A stretch of DNA of 64,000 bases from Kitasatospora aureofaciens (GTDB taxonomy: Bacteria; Actinomycetota; Actinomycetes; Streptomycetales; Streptomycetaceae), in contig NZ_JAHTKP010000017.1 in NCBI RefSeq assembly GCF_019192735.1, forward strand, positions 1-64,000, in the 5' to 3' direction. The stretch's first letter is position 1. Each line of letters starts with the position of its first letter. Of this stretch, positions 37,001-45,099 are shown one piece after another. The notes beneath the pieces were generated by a model. It was not told the DNA's origin and did not search any database. It worked only from the letters and a program-made list of their open reading frames with translations. A program made the position numbers and the translations under genes.

Positions 37001-38700
37001 TGCACGACGGCCTGGCGGCGGGCCTCGCCACGCACCCGGTCGGCCTCGGCAGCGGCCTGGGCGCGCAGCTCCTCGGCCTCGGCGCGCAGCCGGGCGGCCT
37101 CGTCCTGCATCTGCTCGATCCGCTCGCGGATCGCGGCGGCGTCGTCCAGGGCGGCGTTCTGCGCCTGCTCGACGGCGGCCTGGGCCTGCTCGCGCAGGCG
37201 CTGCGCCTCGGCGGCGGCCTCGGTGCGGATCCGCTCGGCCTCGGTGGCGGCCGCGCTCCGGGCGGTCTCGGCGTCCTGGTTGGCCCGGTCGAGCACCTCC
37301 TCCGCGGTCTTGGCGGCCTTGGCGAGGTGGACGGTGGCGTCCTTGGCGCCGGCCGCCCGGCCCTCCTCCTCGGCCTCGCTGCGCAGCCGCTGGGCCTCGG
37401 CCTCGGCGTGCGCGCGCAGGTCGGCGAGCTCGCGCTCGGCCTGGGCGCGCAGGTCGGCGATCGCCGCCTCGGCCTCGGCCCGCAGCTGACCGGCGACGGA
37501 CTCGGCGGTGGCCCGCAGCCGCTCGCTCTCCTCGGCCGCGGCGGCCTTGGCGGCGTCCGCCTGGGCCTGCCTGGTGGCGGCCGCGGTACGGATCGCCTCG
37601 GCCTCGGCGCGGATGGCCTCGGCCTCCTTGGTGGCCTGGCCGACCATGCGGGCAACCTCGGCCCGGGCGGTCTGCGAGCGCTGCTCGCTGGCGGCCTCGC
37701 CGTCGGCGACCTTGCGCTCGGCGGCGGCCTCGGCGTCGGCCTGGAGCTGTTCGGCGGCCTCCTCGGCCTGGGCGCGCAGCTCGGCGGCCTCCCGGCGGGT
37801 GCGCTCGGCCTCGGCGATCGCCTCGGCGCGCAGCCGCTCTATCTCCGCCTGGGCGTGCGCGAGCTGCTGCTCGGCGCGGGCCTGCTCGGCGGCGGCCTGC
37901 TCCTTGAGCCGGCCGATCTCGGCCTGCGCGACGGCGAGCTGCTGTTCGGCGGCGACGTGGGCGGCGGCGAGCTGCTGCTGGGCCTCGCCGCGGGCGGCGT
38001 CGACGTCGGCGGCGGCCTGGGCGCCGGCCTGCTGGGCCTGCTCGGAGGCGGCGCGCAGCAGACGTTCGGCGTCGTTCTGGGCCCGCTGGAGGGCGGCCTC
38101 GGCGGCGGCATGGGCTTCGCCGCGGGCGGCGTCGACATCGGCGGCGGTCTGGGCGCGGGCCTGGTCGGCGAGGGCGACGGCCTCGGCGCGGGCGGCGGCG
38201 ACCATCCGCTCGGCCTCGACGCGGGCCTCCTGGAGCAGGCGCTGGGCCTCCTGCTCGCTGCCGGCCCGGGTCTGCTCGGCCCAGCCACTGACGTGCTGCT
38301 CGGCGTTGCGGCGCAGTTCGGCGAGCTCGTCCTCAAGCTGGCGGCGGCGGGCGGTGAGCTCGGCCTCCAGGCGGGCGGTGCGCTCGGCGGCCTCGGCCAT
38401 GATCCGCTGGGTGGCGGCCTGGGAGTCGCGCAGCTGGCGCTCGGCGTCCGCGCGCAGCTGCTGGGCCTGCATCTCGGCGGTGCGGAGCATCTGCTCGGCC
38501 TGGCCGGAGACGGCGTCGAAGGCGCGCGGCTGGGCGAGCATGCGGCGGGACTCGTGCAGCTTCGCCCGGAGCACCTCCACCTGGTAGGCGAGGTCCTCGG
38601 CATGCTCGACTGCCTTGTCCCGCTCCTTCCGAGTCCGACCCATCTCGGCCTCGAACTGGGAGAGGTGATCGTCAGCCTCGTAGCGGTCGTTGCCCCGCAC
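34009..38700 (-). CDS. scy: Scy, large coiled-coil polarity scaffold
   Basis: 1563 aa, almost entirely coiled coil built on 11-residue (hendecad) periodicity. Scy recruits DivIVA and FilP and organises the tip-growth complex in Streptomyces. The N-terminus (FEAEMGRTRKERDKAVEHAE, then YQVEVLRAKLHESRR) matches Scy from memory. The S. coelicolor protein is about 1326 aa, so this one is longer; part of the excess is explained by a 55-residue duplication (about residues 774-870) and a hendecad array (about 1012-1078). The C-terminus ends in a short Gly/Lys-rich tail. The GTG start is at 38700, with GGAG just before it and AGGAG further up. Next on the strand is filP. Confidence 0.92.
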   Translation of the reverse strand: MRGNDRYEADDHLSQFEAEMGRTRKERDKAVEHAEDLAYQVEVLRAKLHESRRMLAQPRAFDAVSGQAEQMLRTAEMQAQQLRADAERQLRDSQAATQRIMAEAAERTARLEAELTARRRQLEDELAELRRNAEQHVSGWAEQTRAGSEQEAQRLLQEARVEAERMVAAARAEAVALADQARAQTAADVDAARGEAHAAAEAALQRAQNDAERLLRAASEQAQQAGAQAAADVDAARGEAQQQLAAAHVAAEQQLAVAQAEIGRLKEQAAAEQARAEQQLAHAQAEIERLRAEAIAEAERTRREAAELRAQAEEAAEQLQADAEAAAERKVADGEAASEQRSQTARAEVARMVGQATKEAEAIRAEAEAIRTAAATRQAQADAAKAAAAEESERLRATAESVAGQLRAEAEAAIADLRAQAERELADLRAHAEAEAQRLRSEAEEEGRAAGAKDATVHLAKAAKTAEEVLDRANQDAETARSAAATEAERIRTEAAAEAQRLREQAQAAVEQAQNAALDDAAAIRERIEQMQDEAARLRAEAEELRAQAAAEADRVRGEARRQAVVQIEESAKNAEELLTRAKADADELRAGAAGEIERLREQAQEQAAETQGRAEQTLARARAEAEKITSAAEQRGQDALAAAKAAAAENRTAAERETAELRRDAAEFDQRVRDGASAAADAVRADAQAEASAVRDAAVADAERVRTEADTEAARTRGEAEAVATALREESRREHEEAAAGLLREREETAEQLAAARAAREQAEQAAAELTEHTANETAAVREAAETYADRVRTEAEQTATELTERTAAETAALRAETEQAAAELTQRTANETAAVREAAETYADRVRTEAEQTATELTERTAAETAALHAEAEEQLESARTAAEQRRAEAAQAADEVREKAAAELALANEQAETVRAEAGRELSEARATADTIRAEATAVLEQAHADGDELIAAARSEGAGLVEAAEDEAAEVRQSVAGMHEAASQQIAELRAAAEREAAEVREQAEQAAADLRADAERETTEQRELADRETSDQRALADRETIEQRELANRETAEQRELANRETAEQRELADRETADLRARTAAETAALREQTELELATEREAAEAELARQRAEAQAYDEQLRAEADAELRTAQEAADQLRADAEAQAARTVAAADEHAAGLVADAEELAAALRAEAEEYALATRTLADDYDTATHARADAYDAKTREAAEQFDKATRDQAKSVLEKAFADAESLGEDAQTTALATTAAAEEQADAMVAAARKEADRLVGAGEAAGQAEVEKGRADADTLLAEARRDATAIRERAEELRERTDAEVEALHERARKENAAAMKSAGERVDALVTAAQEQLTEAEEQAVATVTEAEERAAALVAAADERANELTSEASAEASKVRLSAVRKAENLLKEAETKLANSTERAEALIVKAEAKLQSAQDEAEEQLESASAEAEKRLLAAERAADEQIELARAEAERLLGEARTEAERVTAEGRRELDELVRRRKDINTEISRVQDVLSALEAFEAPSPVTQASGGNSKKDGGAKAGAGVGSPRSGGNRSKSAPPD
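35468..35665 (-). repeat. 33-bp tandem repeats in scy (hendecad array)
   Basis: Six units of 33 bp start at 35468, 35501, 35534, 35567, 35600 and 35633. Units 2 and 3 differ at two positions. Each encodes one 11-residue coiled-coil unit of the type ANRETAEQREL. Confidence 0.9.
36091..36379 (-). repeat. 165-bp period tandem duplication in scy
   Basis: 124 bp at 36091-36214 recur without a change at 36256-36379. The offset is 165 bp, or 55 codons, exactly five hendecads, so the coiled-coil register is kept. The absence of mismatches points to a recent event or gene conversion. Confidence 0.92.
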
Positions 38701-39196
38701 TCCGCGGTCCCATCCATCTCCTGGTCGCGTCCTCGACCCGGCCGGTGCCGGGCTCCCGTTGTCCGGGGGCCGGTCCGACTGGTCCTTGCATCCGCGGCCG
38801 GTGGTGGCCCCCCGTCATGCCGGGGCCGCCCGTCGCGGTTGTCGGAGTCCTGGGCGCGGAAGCGCGGTGGTACCGCGTTCCCCCGTCCGGGTGGACTCCT
38901 GGGCGAACTCTTGCCTTGTGGAGAATGGTGACAGATCCGTGTAGCGACTGTTCAGCCGTGCCCGCGTAGTGGACTCCCCTGCGACGGGCCGCCGCCAGAG
39001 GGCGGACAGGCCTGTCATCGGCCGTGCCCGTCGCCTCCGTCAACCCGGAGTCTTCGCGCACCTGGGCATTGTAGTGGGAGCGCACTGCGGGGGAATGGCC
39101 GCGTGGCGGTTTTCCGGGTTGCCCGGCGAGGTTACTGACGGGTCATGAGCGGTATTGAGGGGTGCCACCCTCTGTGAGCGGCACCCGTCGGGGGCC
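38701..39196. promoter_or_regulatory. 496-bp region upstream of scy, downstream of the epimerase gene
   Basis: No gene is supported on either strand; open frames here are Arg/Pro-rich shadows. It must contain the scy promoter and the epimerase 3' end. A less GC-rich part at 38905-38960 is the likeliest promoter location. No clear hairpin was found. Confidence 0.4.
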
Positions 39197-39640
39197 TCAG
39201 TGGTCCTCGTGGCCGCCCGGTTCGGCGGAGGTGACCAGCTCGGTCAGCACGCCGCCGCAGTCCTTGGGGTGCAGGAAGGTGATCCGCGAGCCCATCGAGC
39301 CGATCCGCGGCTGCTCGTACAGGACCCGGATGCCCTTGGCCCGGATCGCCTCCGAATCGCCGTCCACGTCGGCGGTGCCGAAGGCGATGTGGTGGACGCC
39401 CTCGCCGTTCTTCTCCAGCCACTTCGCGACGGTCGAGTCGGGCCGGGTGGGCTCCAGCAGCTGGAGGTAGGAGGCGCCGCCGTCCCCGGTGTCGTTGATC
39501 TTGAGCATGGCCTCGCGGACGCCCTGCTCCTCGTTGACCTCGCTGTGGAACACCTCGAAGCCGTAGGTGGCGCGGTAGAACTCGACCGTCTTGTCGAGGT
39601 CTCGGCAGGCGATGCCGATGTGGTCGATACGGGTCAGCAC
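39197..39640 (-). CDS. mce: Methylmalonyl-CoA epimerase
   Basis: 147 aa VOC-fold enzyme that interconverts (2R)- and (2S)-methylmalonyl-CoA. The metal ligands are the His in IDHIGIACRD, the His in GVHHIAFGT and the Glu in GVLTELV; the segment SYLQLLEPT is also typical. GTG 39640 has GGAGG 6 nt upstream; a longer frame to 39700 is unsupported. It is divergent from the thiolase gene and two genes from meaB, matching its role in propionate and branched-chain acyl-CoA metabolism. Confidence 0.92.
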   Translation of the reverse strand: MLTRIDHIGIACRDLDKTVEFYRATYGFEVFHSEVNEEQGVREAMLKINDTGDGGASYLQLLEPTRPDSTVAKWLEKNGEGVHHIAFGTADVDGDSEAIRAKGIRVLYEQPRIGSMGSRITFLHPKDCGGVLTELVTSAEPGGHEDH

Positions 39641-39895
39641 GGCGACCTCCGGTGAGCGGGTTGGGGACGTCGGGGTAAACGTGGCACCAGTGCAGCGCAT
39701 CGGGCTTGACGGGCGCCAGCGCCGGACGTGCGAGCCTGCTCACACGGCGGGCTTCACCCGGACCCCGTTGACACGGTGTTGACTGGATGGTGCCAGTGCG
39801 CTCGATCACACCGTAGGTCCGGTGACGGGCGGGTAACAGGTCAGTACATTGAGCGGCATCCTCACCTGGCCACGACGTGCGAAGGGGCCCGTCCC
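39641..39895 (+). promoter_or_regulatory. Divergent epimerase/thiolase promoter region
   Basis: Two overlapping -35-like sequences TTGACA (39768-39773) and TTGACT (39779-39784) face the thiolase gene. No matching -10 at 16-18 nt is obvious. TAGGTC near 39814 is a possible -10 of a different promoter. Confidence 0.35.
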
Positions 39896-41104
39896 ATGAC
39901 CAACACCACCTCTGTGATCGTCGCGGGAGCGCGGACCCCGATGGGGCGCCTGCTCGGCTCCCTCAAGGGCTTCTCCGGCGCCGACCTCGGCGGCTTCGCG
40001 ATCAAGGGCGCCCTGGAGCGGGCCGGGATCACGGGCGAGCAGGTCCAGTACGTGATCATGGGCCAGGTGCTCCAGGCCGGCGCCGGCCAGATCCCGGCCC
40101 GTCAGGCGGCCGTCAAGGCCGGCATCCCGATGAACGTCCCGGCGCTGACCATCAACAAGGTCTGCCTCTCCGGCCTGGACGCCATCGCGCTGGCCGACCA
40201 GCTGATCCGGGCCGGCGAGTTCGACATCGTCGTGGCCGGCGGCCAGGAGTCGATGACCAACGCCCCGCACCTGCTGCCGAAGTCCCGCGAGGGCTACAAG
40301 TACGGCGCGATCGAGCTGCTGGACGCCATGGCGCACGACGGCCTCACCGACGCCTACGAGAACATCCCGATGGGCGAGTCCACCGAGAAGCACAACACCC
40401 GCCTCGGCATCGCCCGCGACGTCCAGGACGAGATCGCCGCCGCCTCCCACCAGCGGGCCGCCAAGGCCCAGGCCGACGGCATCTTCGACGCCGAGATCGT
40501 CCCGGTGGCGATCCCGCAGCGCAAGGGCGAGCCGGTCCTGTTCGGCCAGGACGAGGGCATCCGCGCGGACACCACCGTCGAGAGCCTGGCCAAGCTGCGC
40601 CCCGCTTTCGCCAAGGCCGGCACGATCACCGCCGGCACCTCCTCGCAGATCTCCGACGGCGCCGCCGCGGTGGTCGTGATGAGCAAGGCCAAGGCCGAGG
40701 AGCTGGGCCTGACCTGGATCGCCGAGATCGGCGCCCACGGCAACGTGGCCGGCCCGGACAACTCGCTGCAGTCCCAGCCGTCCAACGCGATCAAGCACGC
40801 GCTGGCCAAGGAGGGCCTGGAGGTCTCCGACCTCGACCTGATCGAGATCAACGAGGCGTTCGCGGCCGTCGCCCACCAGTCGATGAAGGACCTGGGCGTC
40901 ACCTCGGACATCGTCAACGTCAACGGCGGCGCGATCGCGCTCGGCCACCCGATCGGCATGTCCGGCGCCCGCGTGGTGCTGCACCTGGCGCTGGAGCTCC
41001 AGCGGCGCGGCGGCGGCGTCGGCGCGGCGGCCCTGTGCGGCGGCGGCGGCCAGGGCGACGCCCTGATCGTTCGGGTTTCCAAGGATCACAGCCCGAAGGC
41101 CTGA
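39896..41104 (+). CDS. Acetyl-CoA C-acetyltransferase (thiolase)
   Basis: 402 aa. It condenses two acetyl-CoA to acetoacetyl-CoA or runs the reverse cleavage. The acyl-accepting Cys90 lies in NKVCLSGLDA, the catalytic His in NVNGGAIALGHPIGMSGAR and the second Cys in AALCGGGGQGDA. ATG 39896 is preceded by GAAGGGG at about 9 nt. meaB follows after 79 nt on the same strand. Confidence 0.95.
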   Translation: MTNTTSVIVAGARTPMGRLLGSLKGFSGADLGGFAIKGALERAGITGEQVQYVIMGQVLQAGAGQIPARQAAVKAGIPMNVPALTINKVCLSGLDAIALADQLIRAGEFDIVVAGGQESMTNAPHLLPKSREGYKYGAIELLDAMAHDGLTDAYENIPMGESTEKHNTRLGIARDVQDEIAAASHQRAAKAQADGIFDAEIVPVAIPQRKGEPVLFGQDEGIRADTTVESLAKLRPAFAKAGTITAGTSSQISDGAAAVVVMSKAKAEELGLTWIAEIGAHGNVAGPDNSLQSQPSNAIKHALAKEGLEVSDLDLIEINEAFAAVAHQSMKDLGVTSDIVNVNGGAIALGHPIGMSGARVVLHLALELQRRGGGVGAAALCGGGGQGDALIVRVSKDHSPKA

Positions 41105-41183
41105 TCATCTGACATACCTTCGGGGCTGCGGACCGCCACAAGCGGATCCGCAGCCCCGTCGGCATCCCCGCAAGGAGCACCCG

Positions 41184-42140
41184 ATGATCGATGTCGCCAC
41201 GCTGGTCGAACAGGCCCGGCAAGGCCGTCCGCGCGCCGTCGCCCGGCTGATCACGCTGGTCGAGAACGCGGCCCCGGAGCTGCGCGAGGTGATGGCCGCC
41301 CTCGCCCCGTACACCGGGCAGGCCTACACGGTGGGCCTCACCGGCTCGCCCGGGGTCGGCAAGTCCACCTCCACCTCGGCGCTGGTCTCCGCGTACCGCC
41401 GGCTGGGCAAGCGAGTCGGGGTGCTGGCCGTCGACCCGTCCTCGCCGTTCTCCGGCGGCGCCCTGCTCGGCGACCGGGTCCGGATGCAGGAGCACGCCAC
41501 CGACCCCGAGGTGTTCATCCGCTCGATGGCCACCCGCGGCCACCTCGGCGGGCTCTCCTGGTCGGCGCCGCAGGCGCTGCGGGTGCTGGACGCGGCCGGC
41601 TGCGAGGTGATCCTGGTCGAGACCGTCGGCGTCGGCCAGTCCGAGGTGGAGATCGCCGCCCAGGCCGACACCACCGTGGTGCTGCTCGCCCCCGGGATGG
41701 GCGACGGCATCCAGGCCGCCAAGGCCGGGATCCTGGAGATCGGCGACCTGTTCGTGGTCAACAAGGCCGACCGGGACGGCGCCGACGCCACCGCCCGGGA
41801 GCTGAACCACATGCTCGGCCTCGGCGAGGCCCGCGAGCCGGGGGACTGGCGCCCGCCGATCGTCAAGACCGTCGCGGCCCGCGGCGAGGGCGTGGACGAG
41901 GTGGTCGAGGCGCTGGAGAAGCACCGCGCCTGGCTGGAGGAGCACGGCGAGCTGGCGGTGCGCCGCCGGCGCCGGGCCGCCGACGAGATCGAGGCGATCG
42001 CGCTGGCCGAGCTGCGCGCCCGGATCGGCGACCTGCACGGGGACCGGCACCTGGCCGGACTGGCCGAGCGGGTGGTGACGGGCGACCTGGACCCGTACGG
42101 CGCCGCCGACGCGCTGGTGGCGGGGCTGACCCAGGGCTGA
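41184..42140 (+). CDS. meaB: Methylmalonyl-CoA mutase-associated GTPase MeaB
   Basis: 318 aa G3E-family GTPase (ArgK/MMAA type). It gates loading of adenosylcobalamin into acyl-CoA mutases and protects them from inactivation. Walker A GSPGVGKS is at residues 54-61, then AVDPSSPFSGGALLGDRVRM, the ETVGVGQSE switch region and NKADRDGADA as the base-specificity loop. CAAGGAG precedes ATG 41184. The adenosyltransferase (18970) and IcmA (49973) are its functional partners in this window. Confidence 0.96.
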   Translation: MIDVATLVEQARQGRPRAVARLITLVENAAPELREVMAALAPYTGQAYTVGLTGSPGVGKSTSTSALVSAYRRLGKRVGVLAVDPSSPFSGGALLGDRVRMQEHATDPEVFIRSMATRGHLGGLSWSAPQALRVLDAAGCEVILVETVGVGQSEVEIAAQADTTVVLLAPGMGDGIQAAKAGILEIGDLFVVNKADRDGADATARELNHMLGLGEAREPGDWRPPIVKTVAARGEGVDEVVEALEKHRAWLEEHGELAVRRRRRAADEIEAIALAELRARIGDLHGDRHLAGLAERVVTGDLDPYGAADALVAGLTQG

Positions 42141-42161
42141 GCACGACGGCTGAGCACGTAG

Positions 42162-42191
42162 GAAGGGCCGACCCGCGGGGGTCGGCCCTTC
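42162..42191. terminator. Perfect 13-bp bidirectional terminator
   Basis: Arms 42162-42174 and 42179-42191 pair perfectly around a GCGG loop, between the meaB stop (42140, plus) and the MarR gene stop (42204, minus). A short T-rich run follows on the plus strand. Confidence 0.85.
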
Positions 42192-42203
42192 GGCTTTCGG
42201 TCG

Positions 42204-42719
42204 TTACGCGCGGCCGCGCAGGCCGCGCAGGTGCTCGGCGATCGGCGCCAGCGCCTCGAACATCGCGTCCAGCTGCTCCGGGGTGAAGCGGTCGATGAAG
42301 TGCGCCCGGACGCTGCGGACGTGGTCGGGGGCGACCCGCTGCATGGTCTCCCAGCCCTGCTCGGTGAGGTTGGCGTAGAGGCCGCGGCGGTCGCCCGGAC
42401 ACTCCTGGCGGAGCACCAGCCCGGCGTTCTCCATCCGGGTGATCTGGTGCGAGAGCCGGCTCTTGGACTGCAGGGTGGCGGTGGCGAGGTCGGTCATCCG
42501 CATCCGGCGCTCGGGCGCCTCGGAGAGCACGACCAGGATCTCGTAGTCGTTGATCGCCAGGTTGTGCGGCTGGAGCTCGCGGCCGAGCTGGTAGTCCAGC
42601 AGCTTGGCGACCTCCAGATGGGCGCGCCACATCCGCTGCTCCCTGGCGGTCAGCCAGGGAGTCTCCTCCTCGGCCGGCGACGGAAGGGTGTCCGCAGTGT
42701 CGGTGGTCTGCATATCCAT
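42204..42719 (-). CDS. MarR-family transcriptional regulator
   Basis: 171 aa winged-helix dimeric repressor type. The DNA-binding part has INDYEILVVLSEAPERRMRM, LATATLQSKSRLSHQITRME and the wing CPGDRRGLYANLT. The N-terminal 20 residues are acidic and disordered. It lies 39 nt downstream of the AIM24 trio but appears to have its own promoter: TATGCT is 6 nt before ATG 42719, suggesting a leaderless message. The target is not evident. Confidence 0.92.
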   Translation of the reverse strand: MDMQTTDTADTLPSPAEEETPWLTAREQRMWRAHLEVAKLLDYQLGRELQPHNLAINDYEILVVLSEAPERRMRMTDLATATLQSKSRLSHQITRMENAGLVLRQECPGDRRGLYANLTEQGWETMQRVAPDHVRSVRAHFIDRFTPEQLDAMFEALAPIAEHLRGLRGRA

Positions 42720-42725
42720 GCGGTC

Positions 42726-42731
42726 AGCATA
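42726..42731 (-). promoter_or_regulatory. Candidate -10 box of the MarR gene
   Basis: TATGCT on the minus strand, 6 nt before the ATG at 42719, in a locally AT-rich stretch (42726-42770) that also contains TTGAAC and could hold an autoregulatory site. Confidence 0.45.
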
Positions 42732-42758
42732 CCCGATTTAGTTCAATCTTGTACGAGT

Positions 42759-43712
42759 TTACAGACCGAAACGCCGTCCGAGGTCGCCCAGGTTACCGAG
42801 TCCGGGTACCTGGGGGCTGCCCCCGCCCGGTCCGCCGCCGTGGCCCGCGCCCGGCTGGGGCGGCACGCCGCCCACCGGGACGCCCGCCTCGGCGTCCACC
42901 TGGCCCACCGGGCGCTCGGCCATCAGCACCTCGGTGGACTGCAGCAGCACCTGGCCGGCGCCGATGAACTCGAACTGGTGCTCCTCGCCGGACGCCCCGC
43001 CCAGCCCGGTCAGCCGGCGCAGGCCGCCGATCACCCCGTGCAGGTACTCGTGGTCGTAGTGGTGGCAGGGCGCCGGGCAGTCGGCCCAGCCGACCAGGGC
43101 CTGCGGGTCCACCCGGACCGGCGGCTCGACGAAGTGCACCGGGCCGTTGGAGGCGGCGACGAACTTCCCGGTGCCGAGCAGGGTCAGGAACCCCGGGATG
43201 ATCGACTGCTTGAGCCGCAGCGCCGGGTCGAAGGCGAGCAGGTTGCCCGAGCGGACGGTCAGGTTGCCGTCGTCCAGGTCGTAGGAGTTGAGGTCGAAGG
43301 CGCGGTCGGCCAGCAGCAGCTTGCCGCGGCCCTGGGCGACCACCCAATCCGCCGCGTGCATGGGGGAGTTGAAGTGCTGCCCGAGCACCCGGTCGAGCAC
43401 GCCGGCGCCGACGCCCTGGAAGGTGATGTCGCCGTAGTAGGCGATCATCTTGCCCTTCTGCAGGAAGTACGAGCCGTTCAGGTCGACCGAGAAGGCGTAC
43501 GGGTTGACGTTGTCGTCGACCGGCAGGCTGTGGGCGTCGTACACCGCCGGGCCGGAGCTGTCGGGTGCGGCCGGGAGCGGCACGGTGAAGTCGAGTTGGG
43601 TGGGCATCGGCACGGCGAAGCCCGGCTGGGTCGGCTGGTCGTGCGGCGACTGCCCGTACGGGGCCTGCCCGTACGGCTGCTGGTCGTGCGGCGGCTGCGG
43701 CGGGTGGGACAT
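42759..43712 (-). CDS. AIM24-family protein 3 (long form)
   Basis: 317 aa. A Pro/Gln/Tyr-rich head of about 45 residues (with QQPYGQAPYGQSP) precedes the AIM24/DUF124 beta-rich fold, in which blocks such as SYFLQKGKMIAYYGDITFQG and VHFVEPPVRVDPQALVGW recur. It differs from its two neighbours by the extra head, a CPAPCHHYDHEY insert and a Gly/Pro-rich tail. ATG 43712 shares one base with the stop of the preceding gene (TGATG). Function unknown; AIM24 proteins are named after a mitochondrial yeast protein. Confidence 0.82.
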   Translation of the reverse strand: MSHPPQPPHDQQPYGQAPYGQSPHDQPTQPGFAVPMPTQLDFTVPLPAAPDSSGPAVYDAHSLPVDDNVNPYAFSVDLNGSYFLQKGKMIAYYGDITFQGVGAGVLDRVLGQHFNSPMHAADWVVAQGRGKLLLADRAFDLNSYDLDDGNLTVRSGNLLAFDPALRLKQSIIPGFLTLLGTGKFVAASNGPVHFVEPPVRVDPQALVGWADCPAPCHHYDHEYLHGVIGGLRRLTGLGGASGEEHQFEFIGAGQVLLQSTEVLMAERPVGQVDAEAGVPVGGVPPQPGAGHGGGPGGGSPQVPGLGNLGDLGRRFGL

Positions 43713-44362
43713 CAGAGCTTCTCCTCGCTCGCCTGGACGTACACCGCGCCATGCCCGGACAGCTCCAGCTGGAACGCCTCGCCGGAGCCGCGGCCGATCA
43801 TCTCGCGCCAACCCAGCGCGCTGGACAGCCTGTTCTGCACCTGGCCGCGGTGCGCGACGTAGGCCTGCGGGTCGACGTGCACCGGCTGCCCGGGGGCGAT
43901 CGGCAGCTCGAAGACGCCGCCGTGCGCCATCACGGCGACCGCGCCGTGCCCGTCCAGCCGGGTGGTGAACAGCCCCTGGCCGGTGACCTGGCCACGGACG
44001 ATGCCCATCACCCCGCCCTGCGAGCCCATGAACATGGTGGACTGCTGGAGCGAGCCCTCGAAGGCCAGCAGCCGGTCCGCCTCGACGTACAGGGTGTCCC
44101 CGGTCAGGTCGATCACGTGCACGTGGTGGCCGCCGTGGCCGAACAGCACGCTGCCCCGGCCCTCGACGGTCATCAGCGGGGTGTCCTCGTTCGCCACCCG
44201 GCGGCCGATCATCGACATCACGCCGCCCTGCCCGCCGGTGATGTTCGGCGTGAAGCGGACGTCCCCGGTGTACGCGAGCATCGCGCCGCGCTGGCTGAAC
44301 AGCCGCTGCCCGGGCACCACCCGGGCCTCGACCATCTTGCCGTTGATCTTCGTGAAGCCCAT
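43712..44362 (-). CDS. AIM24-family protein 2
   Basis: 216 aa. It is a compact AIM24/DUF124 protein with GAMLAYTGDVRF, DTLYVEADRLLAF, GLFTTRLDGHGAVAV and the C-terminal GEAFQLELSGHGAVYVQ. ATG 44362 overlaps the stop of the upstream AIM24 gene by one base (TGATG), and its own stop overlaps the next start in the same way, so the three genes are translated together. Function unknown. Confidence 0.85.
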   Translation of the reverse strand: MGFTKINGKMVEARVVPGQRLFSQRGAMLAYTGDVRFTPNITGGQGGVMSMIGRRVANEDTPLMTVEGRGSVLFGHGGHHVHVIDLTGDTLYVEADRLLAFEGSLQQSTMFMGSQGGVMGIVRGQVTGQGLFTTRLDGHGAVAVMAHGGVFELPIAPGQPVHVDPQAYVAHRGQVQNRLSSALGWREMIGRGSGEAFQLELSGHGAVYVQASEEKL

Positions 44363-45000
44363 CAGACGTCACCCCCGGGGGTGCGCTTCTCCGACGGCTG
44401 CACGTACACCAGGCCCTCACCGGTGAACTCCACCTGGACGGCCTCGCCGCCGCCCTCGCCGATCACCGTGGTCCAGCCGGCCCCGGACTTCAGGCTGCGG
44501 TGCAGGCTGCCGGTGTGCGCCACGTACGCGCCCGGGTCCACCCGCAGCGGCATGTCCTTGCCGACCCGCAGGACGATGGCGGGCCCGTTCGAGGTGACGG
44601 CGGCCCAGCCGTGGCCCTCGACCTTGGTGGTGAACAGGCCGTTGCCGGAGGAGACGCCGTTGAGCCCGGTGAAGGTGGTGCCGGTGCGCAGGCCGGCCTC
44701 GGTGCAGAGCAGGTTGTCGGCCTCGACGTACAGCGTCTCGCCGGTCAGCCGGACCAGGTTGATCTCGGTGGCCTTGTCGGCGAAGTAGCAGGTGCCCTGC
44801 CCCTTCACCTCCATCACCGCCATCTGCTCGCCGGTCAGGCGGCGGGTGACCATGCCGCGCAGGCCGTCGCCGCCGCCGGTCAGCTTCTTGAAGGCCATCT
44901 GGCCCGTGTACGCGACCATCGAGCCGTTTCTGGCCTTCACGGCGTCGCCCGCCAGTTCGACGGCGAGCACCCGGGACCCCTGGAGTCTGAACTGTGCCAC
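44362..45000 (-). CDS. AIM24-family protein 1
   Basis: 212 aa. AIM24/DUF124 fold with GSMVAYTGQMAFKK, ETLYVEADNLLCTE, GLFTTKVEGHGWAAV and GEAVQVEFTGEGLVYVQ; clearly paralogous to the next gene. GTG 45000 gives the family N-terminus AQFRLQGSRVLAVEL. No ribosome binding site precedes it, but TACATT lies 6 nt upstream, so the operon message is probably leaderless. It is first of three overlapping paralogues. Confidence 0.85.
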   Translation of the reverse strand: MAQFRLQGSRVLAVELAGDAVKARNGSMVAYTGQMAFKKLTGGGDGLRGMVTRRLTGEQMAVMEVKGQGTCYFADKATEINLVRLTGETLYVEADNLLCTEAGLRTGTTFTGLNGVSSGNGLFTTKVEGHGWAAVTSNGPAIVLRVGKDMPLRVDPGAYVAHTGSLHRSLKSGAGWTTVIGEGGGEAVQVEFTGEGLVYVQPSEKRTPGGDV

Positions 45001-45006
45001 GGCCGC

Positions 45007-45012
45007 AATGTA
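45007..45012 (-). promoter_or_regulatory. Candidate -10 box of the AIM24 operon
   Basis: TACATT on the minus strand, 6 nt before GTG 45000. The start codon would be at or next to the transcription start. Confidence 0.45.
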
Positions 45013-45099
45013 TCCGGCGCGGCCGTGGCCGGGGGAGGGGCGCAGGCGGACTGGTACGGGCCTGGGACATAAGCGCCGGGCCCGAACCACCCGTTCGTG

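Noticed and set aside
34732..38931. Very long plus-strand open frame (about 1400 codons) opposite scy
   Set aside because: It is a Gly/Leu/Val-rich mirror of the GC-rich coiled-coil gene with no family resemblance; the minus strand gives Scy.
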